DNA from: Streptomyces kaniharaensis
Lineage (GTDB): Bacteria; Actinomycetota; Actinomycetes; Streptomycetales; Streptomycetaceae
Assembly: GCF_009569385.1 (NCBI RefSeq)
Contig: NZ_WBOF01000002.1
Coordinates: 124,001-188,000 of the forward strand
DNA: 64,000 nucleotides
Reading direction: 5' to 3'
The position numbers and the translations under genes were made by a program. Positions within the stretch are counted from its first letter, which is position 1, and each line of letters begins with the position of its first letter. The notes under the pieces are model-generated. The model worked only from the letters and a program-made list of their open reading frames with translations, made no database searches and had not been told where the DNA came from. This document shows positions 1 through 8,693 of the stretch, in pieces.

Positions 1-366
1 GGTCTCTATGTCGCCCGGGGGCAGTGCCCGTGTGGGGCCGGCGCTCGGCGGTTCGCGGCCGGCTCGCTGGACGGTCAGCAGATTCCGGGCGCTTGGGCGA
101 GCCTGGGGCTGTGGTGCACGGGGTGCGGACAACCGTACGTCGCCGACCCTGACGGCAGGCTCTATCCAGTGCCCATCATCGCCGGGGCTGGTGTTCCCGA
201 GTTCGGGGCGGTCGCCGACGGTGTCCGGCCGGATGGCGCGTGCGGACCGGAGCTGAGCCGGCCATGGCCGCACGCGCACTGGTACTCCCCCGCCGGGCTC
301 CAGCGTCGGGGCTCCCTCCAGATTCCCCCGCTGTACCGCAACGCACCGTCGCGTCCGCCGAACTGA
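1..366 (+). CDS. 3' end of a small Cys-rich protein gene (partial)
   Basis: The frame is open from the first base to the TGA at 364-366, so the gene enters from the left. The visible 121 residues carry a CPC motif near residue 9 and a WCTGCG motif near residue 42, followed by an acidic-aromatic stretch (YVADPDGRLYPV). Paired CxC/CxxC motifs suggest a zinc ribbon. I do not recognise the family. Codon third positions are GC-rich in this frame, supporting it over the overlapping frames. Confidence 0.55.
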   Translation, partial: GLYVARGQCPCGAGARRFAAGSLDGQQIPGAWASLGLWCTGCGQPYVADPDGRLYPVPIIAGAGVPEFGAVADGVRPDGACGPELSRPWPHAHWYSPAGLQRRGSLQIPPLYRNAPSRPPN

Positions 367-583
367 GGTAAGACGGCCCCGGAGTCCTATCTCTGACCCA
401 AGCCGCAAAGTAGCCCACGCCGTTGTCCATGGCTCGTCAGGCCAGCCGTTGCCCTGCGGCTTCGAGGTCGTTGAGCAGCCGACGATTGGCCAACCCTTTT
501 GGGATGCTTTCGGTTGGAATCCCCCACCGGCAGTCGGGCGGCCCACCCGGGCCCCGAAAGTTGGCCAGTTCCTCCTCCTCGGC

Positions 584-1330
584 TCACATCCGGGACTTGA
601 GAACGTCGACCTCACAGCCCGGCGCGAACGCGTCGAAGCCGTGCTCGACCAGCCAACGAACCCCCAGCAGGCTTCGCAACGACCACCACGCGCGGATCAC
701 GTCGAGGTCGACGTCGGTGCCATAGCCGGCGATGACGTCTTCGACGTGCCCCTCGTGTCCGAGCGTCAAGGTGGCGAGGTCGAACAGGGCATCACCCCGG
801 CCGGCCTCGGACCAGTCGATGATGCCGGTGACCTCGTCGCCGTCGACAAAGACGTGCTCGATCTGCAGGTCGCCGTGGGTGAATACCGGAGTCCACGGCC
901 GGATCGCGGCCTTGGCAATCTGGCGGTTACGGGTGACCAGGTCGGCGGGCAGGATGCCGTTCGTCACGAGCAACTCGCACTCGCCGTCGAGTTCCGCCGC
1001 CAACTCGTCGGGACCCCGGCGGCGTCGGCCGGACCAGGGCGGCAACGGCGCCTCGTGCAACTTCCGAATTGCGGCACCCGCCGCGGCCCAAGCCGCCGAC
1101 GATGCGGTCGACGGCTCGCCGAGGCGCCCGAGCGCCGTTCCCGGGACAGCAGTGATCGCGAGCACGGGCGGATTGCGCCACAGGACCCTCGGGGTGGGGA
1201 CCGGCGCGAGGGCCATCGCCTCGACCTCGACGTCGATTCGGGCCTGATCGGTGTCCACCTTTAGGAACACGTCGCCGACGCGCAGGGTCGCGCGCTCGGA
1301 ATGGGCGACGACGACCTCGATCTCATTCAT
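584..1330 (-). CDS. aminoglycoside phosphotransferase (APH) family kinase
   Basis: About 248 residues, a usual length for small APH/choline-kinase-fold proteins. Seen directly: the catalytic loop HGDLQIEH and the metal-binding segment GIIDWSEAG, in the right order and spacing for PF01636-type enzymes. They phosphorylate a hydroxyl of a small molecule with ATP. The substrate cannot be read from sequence, and true resistance enzymes are a minority of this family. The ATG at 1330 is chosen (MNEIEVVVAHSERATL); an in-frame start four codons upstream is possible. The loop has H where many members have N, which may lower activity. The upstream side ends at an IS5 element 93 bases away, so any native promoter may be lost. 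Confidence 0.75.
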   Translation of the reverse strand: MNEIEVVVAHSERATLRVGDVFLKVDTDQARIDVEVEAMALAPVPTPRVLWRNPPVLAITAVPGTALGRLGEPSTASSAAWAAAGAAIRKLHEAPLPPWSGRRRRGPDELAAELDGECELLVTNGILPADLVTRNRQIAKAAIRPWTPVFTHGDLQIEHVFVDGDEVTGIIDWSEAGRGDALFDLATLTLGHEGHVEDVIAGYGTDVDLDVIRAWWSLRSLLGVRWLVEHGFDAFAPGCEVDVLKSRM

Positions 1331-1527
1331 GGCGACCAGCACCCCGCCCGGCTGCGAGCTCGGCGACGATACGTGGCGGCTCGACGGGTTCTTCGAGCAA
1401 GGTGGCGATCATCTGGTCATTCTCAGTGGACGTTAAGTCCCTTTTCTCTCGGCTCGTGATCGCTCGTTCGTGTGAACGTTGGCCGTACTGGCGTGCCAGT
1501 CGTGGTTCGGGTGATGTTCTGCGGCGC

Positions 1528-2382
1528 ATGGACAGACGGGCGTATCCGAGCGACTTATCGGACGAGCAATGGGCGTTGATCGAGCCGATGATCACGGCCT
1601 GGAAGCAGGACCGGGTGGCGCGATCGGCGACCGGGGATCCGGGGTCCTGTGATCTGCGGGAGATCGTGAACGCGGTCTTCTACCAGAACCGGACGGGCTG
1701 TCAGTGGCGCTACCTGCCCCATGACCTGCCGTCCTGGTCGGCGGTGTTCTACTACTTCGGCCTGTGGCGCCAGGATGGGCTCGACCAGCGGATCCAGGAA
1801 CTCCTGCGTTGCCAAATCCGGGAGAGGGCCCGCCGATTAGAGGACCCGTCCCTCGTGATCATCGACACCCAGTCCGTCCGCGCGGCCGCCGGTGTTCCGA
1901 AGAGCACCACGGGACTGGACGCGAACAAGAAGGTGTCGGGCCGCAAGCGGGGACTGGCCGTCGACGTCATGGGGCTGATCATCGGTGTCGTCGTCCTGGC
2001 CGCCTCCGCCCACGACAACGCCGCCGGCACCGCCCTGCTCGACCAGGCCGCCGAACGGTGCGGGATGCGTCTGGAGAAGGCCCTGGTGGACCAGGGCTTC
2101 AAGGACGAGGTCGTCATCCACGGTGCACTGCTGGACATCGACGTCGAAGTCGTCCGCCGCAACCCGGCCGACCAGGGCAAGGGCTTCGTCCCGCAGCCGA
2201 AACGGTGGGTGGTGGAGCAGACGAACGGCACCTTGATGCTGCATCGGCGCCTCGCCCACGAGTACGACCACCGGCCCGACACCTCCGCCTCACGCGTCTA
2301 CTGGGCCTCCACCGCGAACATGACCCGCCGCCTCACCACACCAGCCCCGGCCTGGCGCGACACCCTTGGACTGGCCGCGTGA
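1528..2382 (+). CDS. IS5-family DDE transposase
   Basis: 284 residues. The N-terminus (YPSDLSDEQWALIEPM) is the standard IS5 opening. Candidate catalytic acids are visible at IIDTQSV (D1), ALVDQGF (D2) and WVVEQTNG (E). It cuts and joins the ends of the surrounding element. ATG 1528 is chosen because the family homology begins immediately after it and 88 bases remain to the left repeat. The stop overlaps the GTG of the next gene (GTGA), implying translational coupling. No internal defect is seen, so it may be active. Confidence 0.93.
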   Translation: MDRRAYPSDLSDEQWALIEPMITAWKQDRVARSATGDPGSCDLREIVNAVFYQNRTGCQWRYLPHDLPSWSAVFYYFGLWRQDGLDQRIQELLRCQIRERARRLEDPSLVIIDTQSVRAAAGVPKSTTGLDANKKVSGRKRGLAVDVMGLIIGVVVLAASAHDNAAGTALLDQAAERCGMRLEKALVDQGFKDEVVIHGALLDIDVEVVRRNPADQGKGFVPQPKRWVVEQTNGTLMLHRRLAHEYDHRPDTSASRVYWASTANMTRRLTTPAPAWRDTLGLAA

Positions 2383-2777
2383 ACGTCGCCGAACTCCTGG
2401 CAGACCTCCAGACCCGGCAGGACGAGGCCGCCGCCCGGGCCGCAGAACTACGAGTCCGGATCGAAGAGCTCGCCGCCGACCTGACCGAGACCGAAGCGCG
2501 GCTCACGGACCTGGCCACCACCCGAAAGATCATCGCGGAGGTCACGCCGGCAGGAGCCGAATCCGAACCACCCGAGACGAACACCACCTACCAGGCAATC
2601 GTGAATACCTTCAACCAGCACCCCGACCAGGCATTCCGGGCACGCGAGCTGCACGAACTCCTCGGCATACCCACCGACGAGGCGTCCGTCAACATCACCC
2701 GCAGCCGCCTCGGACGCCTCACCCGCCAAGGCTTCCTCACCCAACCCGGACGAGGCCGCTACCAGAAACGGACTTAA
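2379..2777 (+). CDS. IS5-encoded accessory protein: coiled coil plus winged helix
   Basis: 132 residues from the GTG that overlaps the transposase stop. Residues 4-55 form a strong predicted coiled coil (LLADLQTRQDEAAARAAELR and on), followed by a linker and a C-terminal winged-helix-like domain at about 80-132 (FRARELHELLGIPTDEASV ... GRGRYQKRT). The TAA stop at 2775-2777 sits inside the right inverted repeat. A DNA-binding, probably dimeric helper or regulator of transposition is inferred. No catalytic motif is visible. A related module is fused to the IS4 transposase at 41193-42953 and stands alone at 49791-50273. Confidence 0.8.
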   Translation: MNVAELLADLQTRQDEAAARAAELRVRIEELAADLTETEARLTDLATTRKIIAEVTPAGAESEPPETNTTYQAIVNTFNQHPDQAFRARELHELLGIPTDEASVNITRSRLGRLTRQGFLTQPGRGRYQKRT

Positions 2778-2948
2778 CGTCCACTCAGGCCCAAGTCGGC
2801 ATCCCCAAACGGCTTTGGATGGGCGCCGCTCCGCTCATCATGGATCAACAAGAGTCTGCGGCCCACCTTGTTGCGGGCACTGGCGGCCCGCGCAGCAGAA
2901 CCTCAATACCCCGTGGTTATCCCGCCCGCCTACTGTGACAATAATCCG

Positions 2949-3287
2949 GTGAAGGAAGCCCCCACTGCGCCGATGCCCGTCGTCCTTGGCATAGACGACC
3001 TCCGACCGCTCCCCAGGGCCACGCGGATCGCCCGCACCAGCGGCGAAGGCATCCAGCTCCTGGAAGAGCACCGCGACAGCTTCATTGACGAGCTATGGCT
3101 CGACCATGATCTCGGCGGCGACGACACCATCATGCCGGTGGTGACCCTCATGGAAGAAGCCGCCTTCAACGGACGGCCCTTTCGGATCGGGGCGGTCTTC
3201 GTTCACAGCGCCAACCCCATCGGTGCCGAAACCGTCGTCCGGTCACTCGCACGCTGGAGCTACCGTGTCCAGCGGGCAACGGCCTAG
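2949..3287 (+). CDS. cREC-like (cyclic-phosphate processing receiver) protein
   Basis: 112 residues with motifs of the cyclic-phosphate-processing receiver-like domain: LGIDDLRPLP near the N-terminus, then LDHDLGGDD, then VFVHSANPIGAE. The fold resembles response-regulator receivers, but the HSANP segment and the DHD signature mark the separate cREC family, linked by comparative genomics to RNA repair or phosphate-end processing. Start GTG 2949 is chosen; ATG 2973 is an alternative. No RNA ligase or repair partner is next to it: an IS5 element lies upstream and an ISL3 element begins 2 bases after the stop, so its original operon has probably been lost. Confidence 0.65.
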   Translation: MKEAPTAPMPVVLGIDDLRPLPRATRIARTSGEGIQLLEEHRDSFIDELWLDHDLGGDDTIMPVVTLMEEAAFNGRPFRIGAVFVHSANPIGAETVVRSLARWSYRVQRATA

Positions 3288-3289
3288 TA

Positions 3290-4971
3290 GGGTGTGTCCA
3301 GCCAACGGCTCTGTCCCGTAATCGGCTCTGTCCCGTAATCGGTGGTAGCGCTGTGTAGTGATCACTGGAGGAGGATGCGGTGACGGAGGAGGGTGAACCC
3401 GGCTCGGCCGTGCATCTGCCTCATGATCCGCTTGGTTCGCGTGTTGACGCCCTCGGTGCGGCCGTTGTGGTACGGGGTGGTGAGTCCGGCATCGACGGCG
3501 GCACGGTCGAGTTCGAGGCCGTTCGCGAAGGAATGCAGGTGGGGCAGGTCGACGGTGTGAACTGCCGTGATCCAGTCGGTGAGCTTGGCGTCGTTGCCCT
3601 TTGCCGGGGTCAGAAGCTTTGCGAACTCACCTGCCAGACAGGAGAGTTCGGTCATCTCGGGGCAGGCCTTGGTGAGTTCCCGCAGCAGTGCGGCGTCCTT
3701 GTCGCGCAGGTTCTCGGGGCGGGTGAGAAGGAGGCGGGCGAAGCGCTGTGGGGTGGTGACGGGCTTGTCGCCCTCGGCCCGGCCCTGGGTGATGTAGCGG
3801 TAGAGCAGGTTGAGGCTCCCGGTGTAGCCCAGCTCCTTGATCTCCCTGAAGAGCTGGAGGACTGGGACGGCCGGGTCTTCCACGCGGCGAGTACGCAGGT
3901 GGTCGCGGTAGGGGTCGACGAGCGTGGGCTTGTAGCGGGGTGCACGGCGGTCGCCGGTGGGCTCCATCATGCGGGCGTACCGCTTGACGGTGTTCAGGGC
4001 GACATCGAGGCGGCGGGCGCATTCGAGCAGGCCGACGCCCTTGTCGAGCAGATCGTGGACCCGCTGCCAGCGCTCGCGGGTGGTCTGCTCGCGCACGCCC
4101 CCGGGCCGGACGGGGTTCACGGCGGTGGCCCAGCAGGCGGCGTGGGAGCGGACCTCGGCCAGGACCTTGCCGCACAGGTTGCTCCACAGATGCCACCTGT
4201 CACTGACCTGGACCGCTTCGGGCAGGGCCTGGCGGATCGCCTCGCCGTAGGAGCCGGAGCCGTCCCTGCAGACGTACTCGGCCCCGGGATGCTCGCGCAG
4301 CCACGCCGCCAGGGTCTCGCCGCTGCGATCGGGCAGGACGTCGATCCGTTCGCCGGTCTCGGCGTCGATGATCACGGTCGCGTAGCGGTGTCGGCGCTTG
4401 AGGGCGAAGTCGTCGACGCCGAGCACGCGCGGGACGCGCGGCGGCGGCAGTGCCCTGCGCATGAGCACGCGCAGGGCGGTCGAGCGGGAGATCCAGCAGG
4501 CCAGCACGCGTGACAGGCGGGCGCCCGCCCGGCCCGCTAACTCCTTGACCACAGAGCCGAGCTGGTCGGCCAGACGGTTGGTGCGGCGCTGATACCGCTC
4601 CACGACGCCGGGAACCTGCTCGCGGAACGTCTGCCGCCGGCAGTCGAGCACCGGGCACACCAGGCGCCGCAACCTCACCGAGACAACGACCCGCCGTCCG
4701 TCCACCGGCACGTCCGCGACCCTTCGCCCGTGGAAACCGTGTACCTGCCCTGTTGGCGTCCCGCACACGGGGCACGGCACCGGCTCATCCCGGGTCCGCG
4801 CCGTCACCCGGATCAGGTCGCCCTCGTCCGCCACACCCTCGATGACCAGCGCCGAGAGCCCCGAAAACACCACGCTCACAAGCTCGTTGACATCTCGCAC
4901 ACCACGCCAACGATGCCGGTCACCCTTGGTTACCACCGATTACGGGACAGAGCCGTTGGCTGGACACACCC
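3290..4971 (-). mobile_element. ISL3-family insertion sequence
   Basis: Inverted ends GGGTGTGTCCAGCCAACGG at 3290 and its complement ending at 4971. The matched region continues through CTCTGTCCCGTAATCGG. In the left end the 17-bp unit CGGCTCTGTCCCGTAAT is tandemly duplicated; the right end has one copy. The 8-bp flanks differ (GCCTAGTA versus GGTTGGCA), so the element no longer has a target duplication, as expected if one side was rearranged after insertion. One transposase gene fills it. Confidence 0.88.
3362..4900 (-). CDS. ISL3-family transposase
   Basis: About 512 residues, normal for ISL3. An N-terminal zinc-binding region has CPVCGTPTG and CPVLDC. The DDE core starts at GVDDFALKRRHRYATVI, continues with DRWHLWSNL and ends with the family tail (NGRTEGVNTRTKRIMRQMHG). 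GTG 4900 is chosen because homology starts about there; longer and shorter starts exist. No frameshift is visible. The gene may still be functional within its element. Confidence 0.9.
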   Translation of the reverse strand: MRDVNELVSVVFSGLSALVIEGVADEGDLIRVTARTRDEPVPCPVCGTPTGQVHGFHGRRVADVPVDGRRVVVSVRLRRLVCPVLDCRRQTFREQVPGVVERYQRRTNRLADQLGSVVKELAGRAGARLSRVLACWISRSTALRVLMRRALPPPRVPRVLGVDDFALKRRHRYATVIIDAETGERIDVLPDRSGETLAAWLREHPGAEYVCRDGSGSYGEAIRQALPEAVQVSDRWHLWSNLCGKVLAEVRSHAACWATAVNPVRPGGVREQTTRERWQRVHDLLDKGVGLLECARRLDVALNTVKRYARMMEPTGDRRAPRYKPTLVDPYRDHLRTRRVEDPAVPVLQLFREIKELGYTGSLNLLYRYITQGRAEGDKPVTTPQRFARLLLTRPENLRDKDAALLRELTKACPEMTELSCLAGEFAKLLTPAKGNDAKLTDWITAVHTVDLPHLHSFANGLELDRAAVDAGLTTPYHNGRTEGVNTRTKRIMRQMHGRAGFTLLRHRILLQ

Positions 4972-5696
4972 GGTTGGCATGCTCGATCACCGCGAACACG
5001 TACGGGCGAGCCCCGGACAGGGTGACCGTCTCGAAGAAGTCACACGCCAGGAGCGCGTCGGCCTGGGAGCGCACGAAGTCGGCCCAGGTGGTAGAAGTGC
5101 GCTCGGGTGACGGCTGGATGCCGGCTTCTTTCAGGATTTCCCAGACCGTGGAGGCGGCCACCTTCACCCCGAGGACGAGTAGCTCGCCGTGCAGGCGACG
5201 GTAGCCCCAGGTCGGGTTCTCGTCGGCCAGGCGCAGCACCAGGGTGCGGACGGAGCGCACCGTCCGCGGTCGGCCTCCGCGCTTGGGCCGGGACCGGGCG
5301 GCATGACGACGGGCGGCCAGGTCGCGGTGCCAGCGCAGGACGGTGTCTGGCTGCACCAACAAGCGCGTTCGACGCAGCGCCTGTGCCGGGAGTTGGTGCA
5401 GCAGGGCTGCGAGGAAGGCCCGGTCGCTCGCGTCGAACCGTACCCGCTGTCCGCTCAGCTGCCTTTCCAGCACCGTGATCTGATGGCGCAGGGCCAGGAT
5501 CTCAACGTCTTTCTCGCGGTCACTCATCGGCAGCAGCCGGAGCATCGCGAACGCGTTCGCGACGCCCAGATATGCCAGTCTCAGCAGCACGGCCGATCAT
5601 CATGCCGCGCCCACCGCCATCACGCGAGAGCGCTGACTCGAGCAACCGCGCCCTACATCGAAACCGTCCTCACCAGCCCGGATGAGGTATTCGGCA
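4972..5696 (-). pseudogene. 5' part of an integrase-core transposase, cut by the ISL3 element
   Basis: The transposase starts at GTG 5590 (LLRLAYLGVANAFAMLRLLP, then MSDREKDVEILALRHQI) and runs about 205 residues to VFAVIEHANR, where the ISL3 end begins. The missing C-terminal half of the same family is at 46281-46767. The terminal repeat of this IS is visible at 5680-5696 (GGATGAGGTATTCGGCA); similar outward-facing ends occur at 27339-27355 and 46775-46791. Domains present: N-terminal helical region, HTH-like part and the first catalytic D of the rve core (LLACDFFETVTL). Confidence 0.88.
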
Positions 5697-5758
5697 AGGG
5701 CAGGGTTCTGGGCCGAGGTGAGTCGCGGGCCGCACCGTGTGTTTGTGGCGTTGTGGTT

Positions 5759-6541
5759 TCACGAGGTGGTGAGCGTGGCCAGTGCGTCCTGGGCGCAAGC
5801 GGTGGCGGCGGCTTCGGCGTCAGCGGGTGGGATGTCCTTGAGTGTGTACCCGGAGAGGGTGTGTGCTTCGTAGCGGATGGTGAGGAGCGCGTTGCGCTGG
5901 AGCACCACGAGGTCGACATGGCCGAACCCGCTCGCGGTCGTGTAGAGGAGAGTCGCCTTCTCCCCGAGGTCGGGAACGGCCCGGTCGTCCGTCGTCTTCA
6001 TGCCGGCGGTGGCCGCCATCGTCCGGTCGCTGGACAGTGTTTGCTGGTAGATGCGGTCGGCGAACGGGGACAGCATGACCATGACCAGCATCTCGGTCAG
6101 GCCGGGCTCCCTGCTTGACCAGCTCCCGTTCGCCAACGTTGTGCCCCCGACCGGCTTGTGCTCGGTGCAGGCGGCTCCCTTGGCATAGCGGTCGACCGTC
6201 TCGGGGCGCAGGAGCGCGCAGCCCGCCACCAAGGTGGTGTAGGGCGCGGTAGTGGGGCTCGCCGGGTCGGAGGACGCGGGCGTGGCCGTGGCGGTCGGCG
6301 CGGGCGCAGCGGTCGTCGCCGGGGTGACGAGGTTGGCCACCAGGCCCAGGACGAGCGCTGCGGTGCCCGCACCGGCGGTGATGCCTGCGAGCAGCCAGGT
6401 CCACCGCCGGGTGGGTCCGGCCGGGCGCAGGTCCGCCGGGTCGGGAAGGGTGGCGGGAGTGGCCTGTGCCGGCAGGGGGCGCGTGCTCGGGAGGGTCGGC
6501 AGCGGCTGTGTCGTGGGTGGGGTGTCCTCGATCTCGGCCAT
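5759..6541 (-). CDS. membrane-anchored protein of unknown function, last gene of the kinase operon
   Basis: 260 residues: a Pro/Thr-rich cytoplasmic N-terminus (1-45), one membrane helix (about 48-72, TWLLAGITAGAGTAALVLGL), a Thr/Ala-rich linker and an extracytoplasmic domain with two cysteines that resembles actinobacterial DUF3558-type proteins in general layout. It begins 25 bases after the downstream kinase gene stops, so it is very likely co-transcribed with the two kinase genes. A sensor, substrate or partner of the kinases is inferred from context only. Confidence 0.7.
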   Translation of the reverse strand: MAEIEDTPPTTQPLPTLPSTRPLPAQATPATLPDPADLRPAGPTRRWTWLLAGITAGAGTAALVLGLVANLVTPATTAAPAPTATATPASSDPASPTTAPYTTLVAGCALLRPETVDRYAKGAACTEHKPVGGTTLANGSWSSREPGLTEMLVMVMLSPFADRIYQQTLSSDRTMAATAGMKTTDDRAVPDLGEKATLLYTTASGFGHVDLVVLQRNALLTIRYEAHTLSGYTLKDIPPADAEAAATACAQDALATLTTS

Positions 6542-6566
6542 CTCGTGATGAACCTTTCGGAGGCTG

Positions 6567-8693
6567 TCAGCGGGCTGACAGGTGATAGGCGGTCAGGGTG
6601 GTTCCGTAGCGGAGCAGGAGGGCCGAATCCTGGAGGAGGGTTTGCGGGACCCCTGGCTGCCGGGCGAACGTCTGGTGCCACTGCGGGGTGCCGATGGCGC
6701 TGGTGAGTGACTGCAGGGTGATCCCGCCGGCGGCGGTCGGCGTGGTGACGAGGACCGCCCCTCCAGAGGCGCCTTGGACGGTGGCGGCACCCTGTGCGGA
6801 CGGCCAGGTCCACGCGGTGTGCCCGGTGTGCAGGTCGACGCCGGACGCGCCCTGCGGGCCGCCGGTCACGACTACGGCTCCGTCGTCCGCACACCCAGTG
6901 ATGGCGCCGGTGTGCGAGCCGATCCAGAGCCGGGCGCCCGCGGTGTCGAACGCCGCTGTCACGGTCTGGGCGTCGTCGGCCGTCGCCGCGGCGACGGGCA
7001 GGCAGGTGACCACTCCTTGGCGGAGCGAGAGCGAACCTTGGTAGGCGCCGGCGTACATGGTCGCGGAGGCCGGCGGAAGACCGGTGGGCCGGTTCCAGAG
7101 GGTGGTTCCGCCCTGGCCGTCCACGGCGACGAGGGCGAGATCCGGGGCCAGGGCGTACAGTCGGTTCCCGCTCGGCGGCGCGTACAGGTCCTGGGCGTCG
7201 AGCGTCCAGCGTTGGCGTCCGGTCGCGATGTCGAGCGCCACGAAGCGGAAGGCGCCCTTGATGGCCCGGGCCGGGTCTCCGAGGAGCAGGACGATCAGCA
7301 GCCCCGCCGAGGGCATGCCCTGGATGCGGTAGGAGGTGCCCAGTGCCGTACTGCTCCATAGCCGGCGTCCTCCGGCTGCGTCGTAGCCGTGCAGGGCTCC
7401 GTCCGCTCCGGTGACCAGCAGCAGATCTGGCAGCGGCAGGGCGAGGGCCTGCGCTCCGGGAACCTTCTCGGACGAACGCCAGAGCGTGGCACCGCTGCGC
7501 GCGTCGCGTGCCTGCACCGAGCCGTCCGGGTCCACGGACCACACCCGCCCGCTGTCGCCGACCGGGAGCGTTCCGGTCTCCGTGGTGCTGTTCCACAGCA
7601 CCCGCCCGTCGGAACGGTCGTAGCCGATGGTCCCGGTGCGGTCCGCGCACACCACCGCCGCCGGGCCGCAGCTCACCGGTGTCATTCCGGCCCTGGGAAG
7701 TGTCACCGACCAGGCTGTCGGGGGCGCCCCCGAGGTGCCCGGCCACAGCGCCCGGGTGACACCGCCCGCGGCGGCTGTGGCGAGCAGCGCTCCGCCGAGG
7801 AGGAGCAGGCGACGCCGGGTGCCGTTGGGATCGCTCAGCACCCGGTTCAGTTCGCGCTCACGTCGGCGTACGGTCCGCTCCGCCCCGCCCAGCCAGTCGG
7901 TGCCGACCGCCGGGCCGTACCGGAAGGCCTCGGCGAGCTCGGCCGGTGCGGGCCGCCGGGCCGGATCCCGGTCCAGACAGCGCACCAGCAGTCCCGTCAG
8001 CTCCGGTGGCACCCCGTCCAGATCCGGGGGCTCCTCCGAGGCCCGGTAGATCAGCACCGCCGGCGGTCCCTCGCCGAAGGGCGCGCGGCCGGTCGCGGCG
8101 AAGGCCAGTACGGCGCCGAATGAGAACAGGTCGCTGGCGGGGGTGAGGTTCAGCCCTGCCGCGTGTTCGGGAGACATGAACCCGGGGGTGCCGATGATCT
8201 CGCCGGACGCGGTGGGCAGCGCGTCGGCCGCCGGCTTGCTGATACCGAAGTCGATGACCCTCGGTCCGTCCCGGGCGACCAGGATATTCGAGGGCTTCAG
8301 GTCCCGGTGGATGATCCGAGCGCGATGGATCGCGGCGAGCGCCTCCACCAGTCCCGCTCCCAGGGTCTGCAGCGAGGGCCCGGCGAGCGCACCGTGCCGC
8401 GCCACGGCCTGGTGCAGCGACGGCCCGGCGACGAACTCGGTGGCCAGCCAGGGAACCTCCGCCTCGGTGTCGGCGTCCACCACGGCGACGGTGTAGGCGC
8501 CGTTGACCGACCTGGCTGCCGCGACCTCCTGGGTGAACCTGCGCCGGAACTCGACGTCGGCCGCGTACTGCTGCTGCACGGTCTTGACCGCGACGGGGCG
8601 CCCGCTGCCGGTGGCGGCCAGGTAGACGGCACCCATGCCCCCCGCACCGAGGTTTCGCAGAATGCGGTACGGACCGACGGTCTGCGCGCTCAT
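6567..8693 (-). CDS. Ser/Thr protein kinase with PQQ-like beta-propeller
   Basis: 708 residues. Kinase domain 1-270: glycine loop GAGGMGAVYLA (15-25), Lys38 in AVKTV, catalytic HRDLKPSN (129-136), DFG at 148-150, GTPGFMSPE activation end. A membrane helix at about 290-312 follows an RRR cluster. The rest is a repeat-rich propeller with PQQ-type units (VLWNSTTETG, LWRSSEK, TLWNRPTG). The kinase should face the cytoplasm and the propeller the outside. Its ATG overlaps the stop of the previous kinase gene by 4 bases, so translation is coupled. All catalytic residues are present. Confidence 0.92.
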   Translation of the reverse strand: MSAQTVGPYRILRNLGAGGMGAVYLAATGSGRPVAVKTVQQQYAADVEFRRRFTQEVAAARSVNGAYTVAVVDADTEAEVPWLATEFVAGPSLHQAVARHGALAGPSLQTLGAGLVEALAAIHRARIIHRDLKPSNILVARDGPRVIDFGISKPAADALPTASGEIIGTPGFMSPEHAAGLNLTPASDLFSFGAVLAFAATGRAPFGEGPPAVLIYRASEEPPDLDGVPPELTGLLVRCLDRDPARRPAPAELAEAFRYGPAVGTDWLGGAERTVRRRERELNRVLSDPNGTRRRLLLLGGALLATAAAGGVTRALWPGTSGAPPTAWSVTLPRAGMTPVSCGPAAVVCADRTGTIGYDRSDGRVLWNSTTETGTLPVGDSGRVWSVDPDGSVQARDARSGATLWRSSEKVPGAQALALPLPDLLLVTGADGALHGYDAAGGRRLWSSTALGTSYRIQGMPSAGLLIVLLLGDPARAIKGAFRFVALDIATGRQRWTLDAQDLYAPPSGNRLYALAPDLALVAVDGQGGTTLWNRPTGLPPASATMYAGAYQGSLSLRQGVVTCLPVAAATADDAQTVTAAFDTAGARLWIGSHTGAITGCADDGAVVVTGGPQGASGVDLHTGHTAWTWPSAQGAATVQGASGGAVLVTTPTAAGGITLQSLTSAIGTPQWHQTFARQPGVPQTLLQDSALLLRYGTTLTAYHLSAR

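Larger units (their letters stand above)
1426..2784 (+). mobile_element. complete IS5-type insertion sequence with 3-bp TCA duplication
   Basis: Perfect 15-bp terminal inverted repeats: GTGGACGTTAAGTCC at 1426-1440 and its complement at 2770-2784. The element is flanked by TCA on both sides (1423-1425 and 2785-2787), matching the TNA target preference of IS5-family groups. It is 1359 bp and holds two genes: the transposase and a second small gene whose stop codon lies inside the right inverted repeat. That position shows the second gene belongs to the element. Confidence 0.92.

Noticed and set aside
584..1330. Calling the APH-like gene an antibiotic resistance determinant
   Set aside because: The family is broad and most members are not resistance enzymes; the motif has H in place of the usual N and no substrate evidence exists.
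3282..4979. Target-site duplication of the ISL3 element
   Set aside because: The 8-bp flanks GCCTAGTA and GGTTGGCA do not match.
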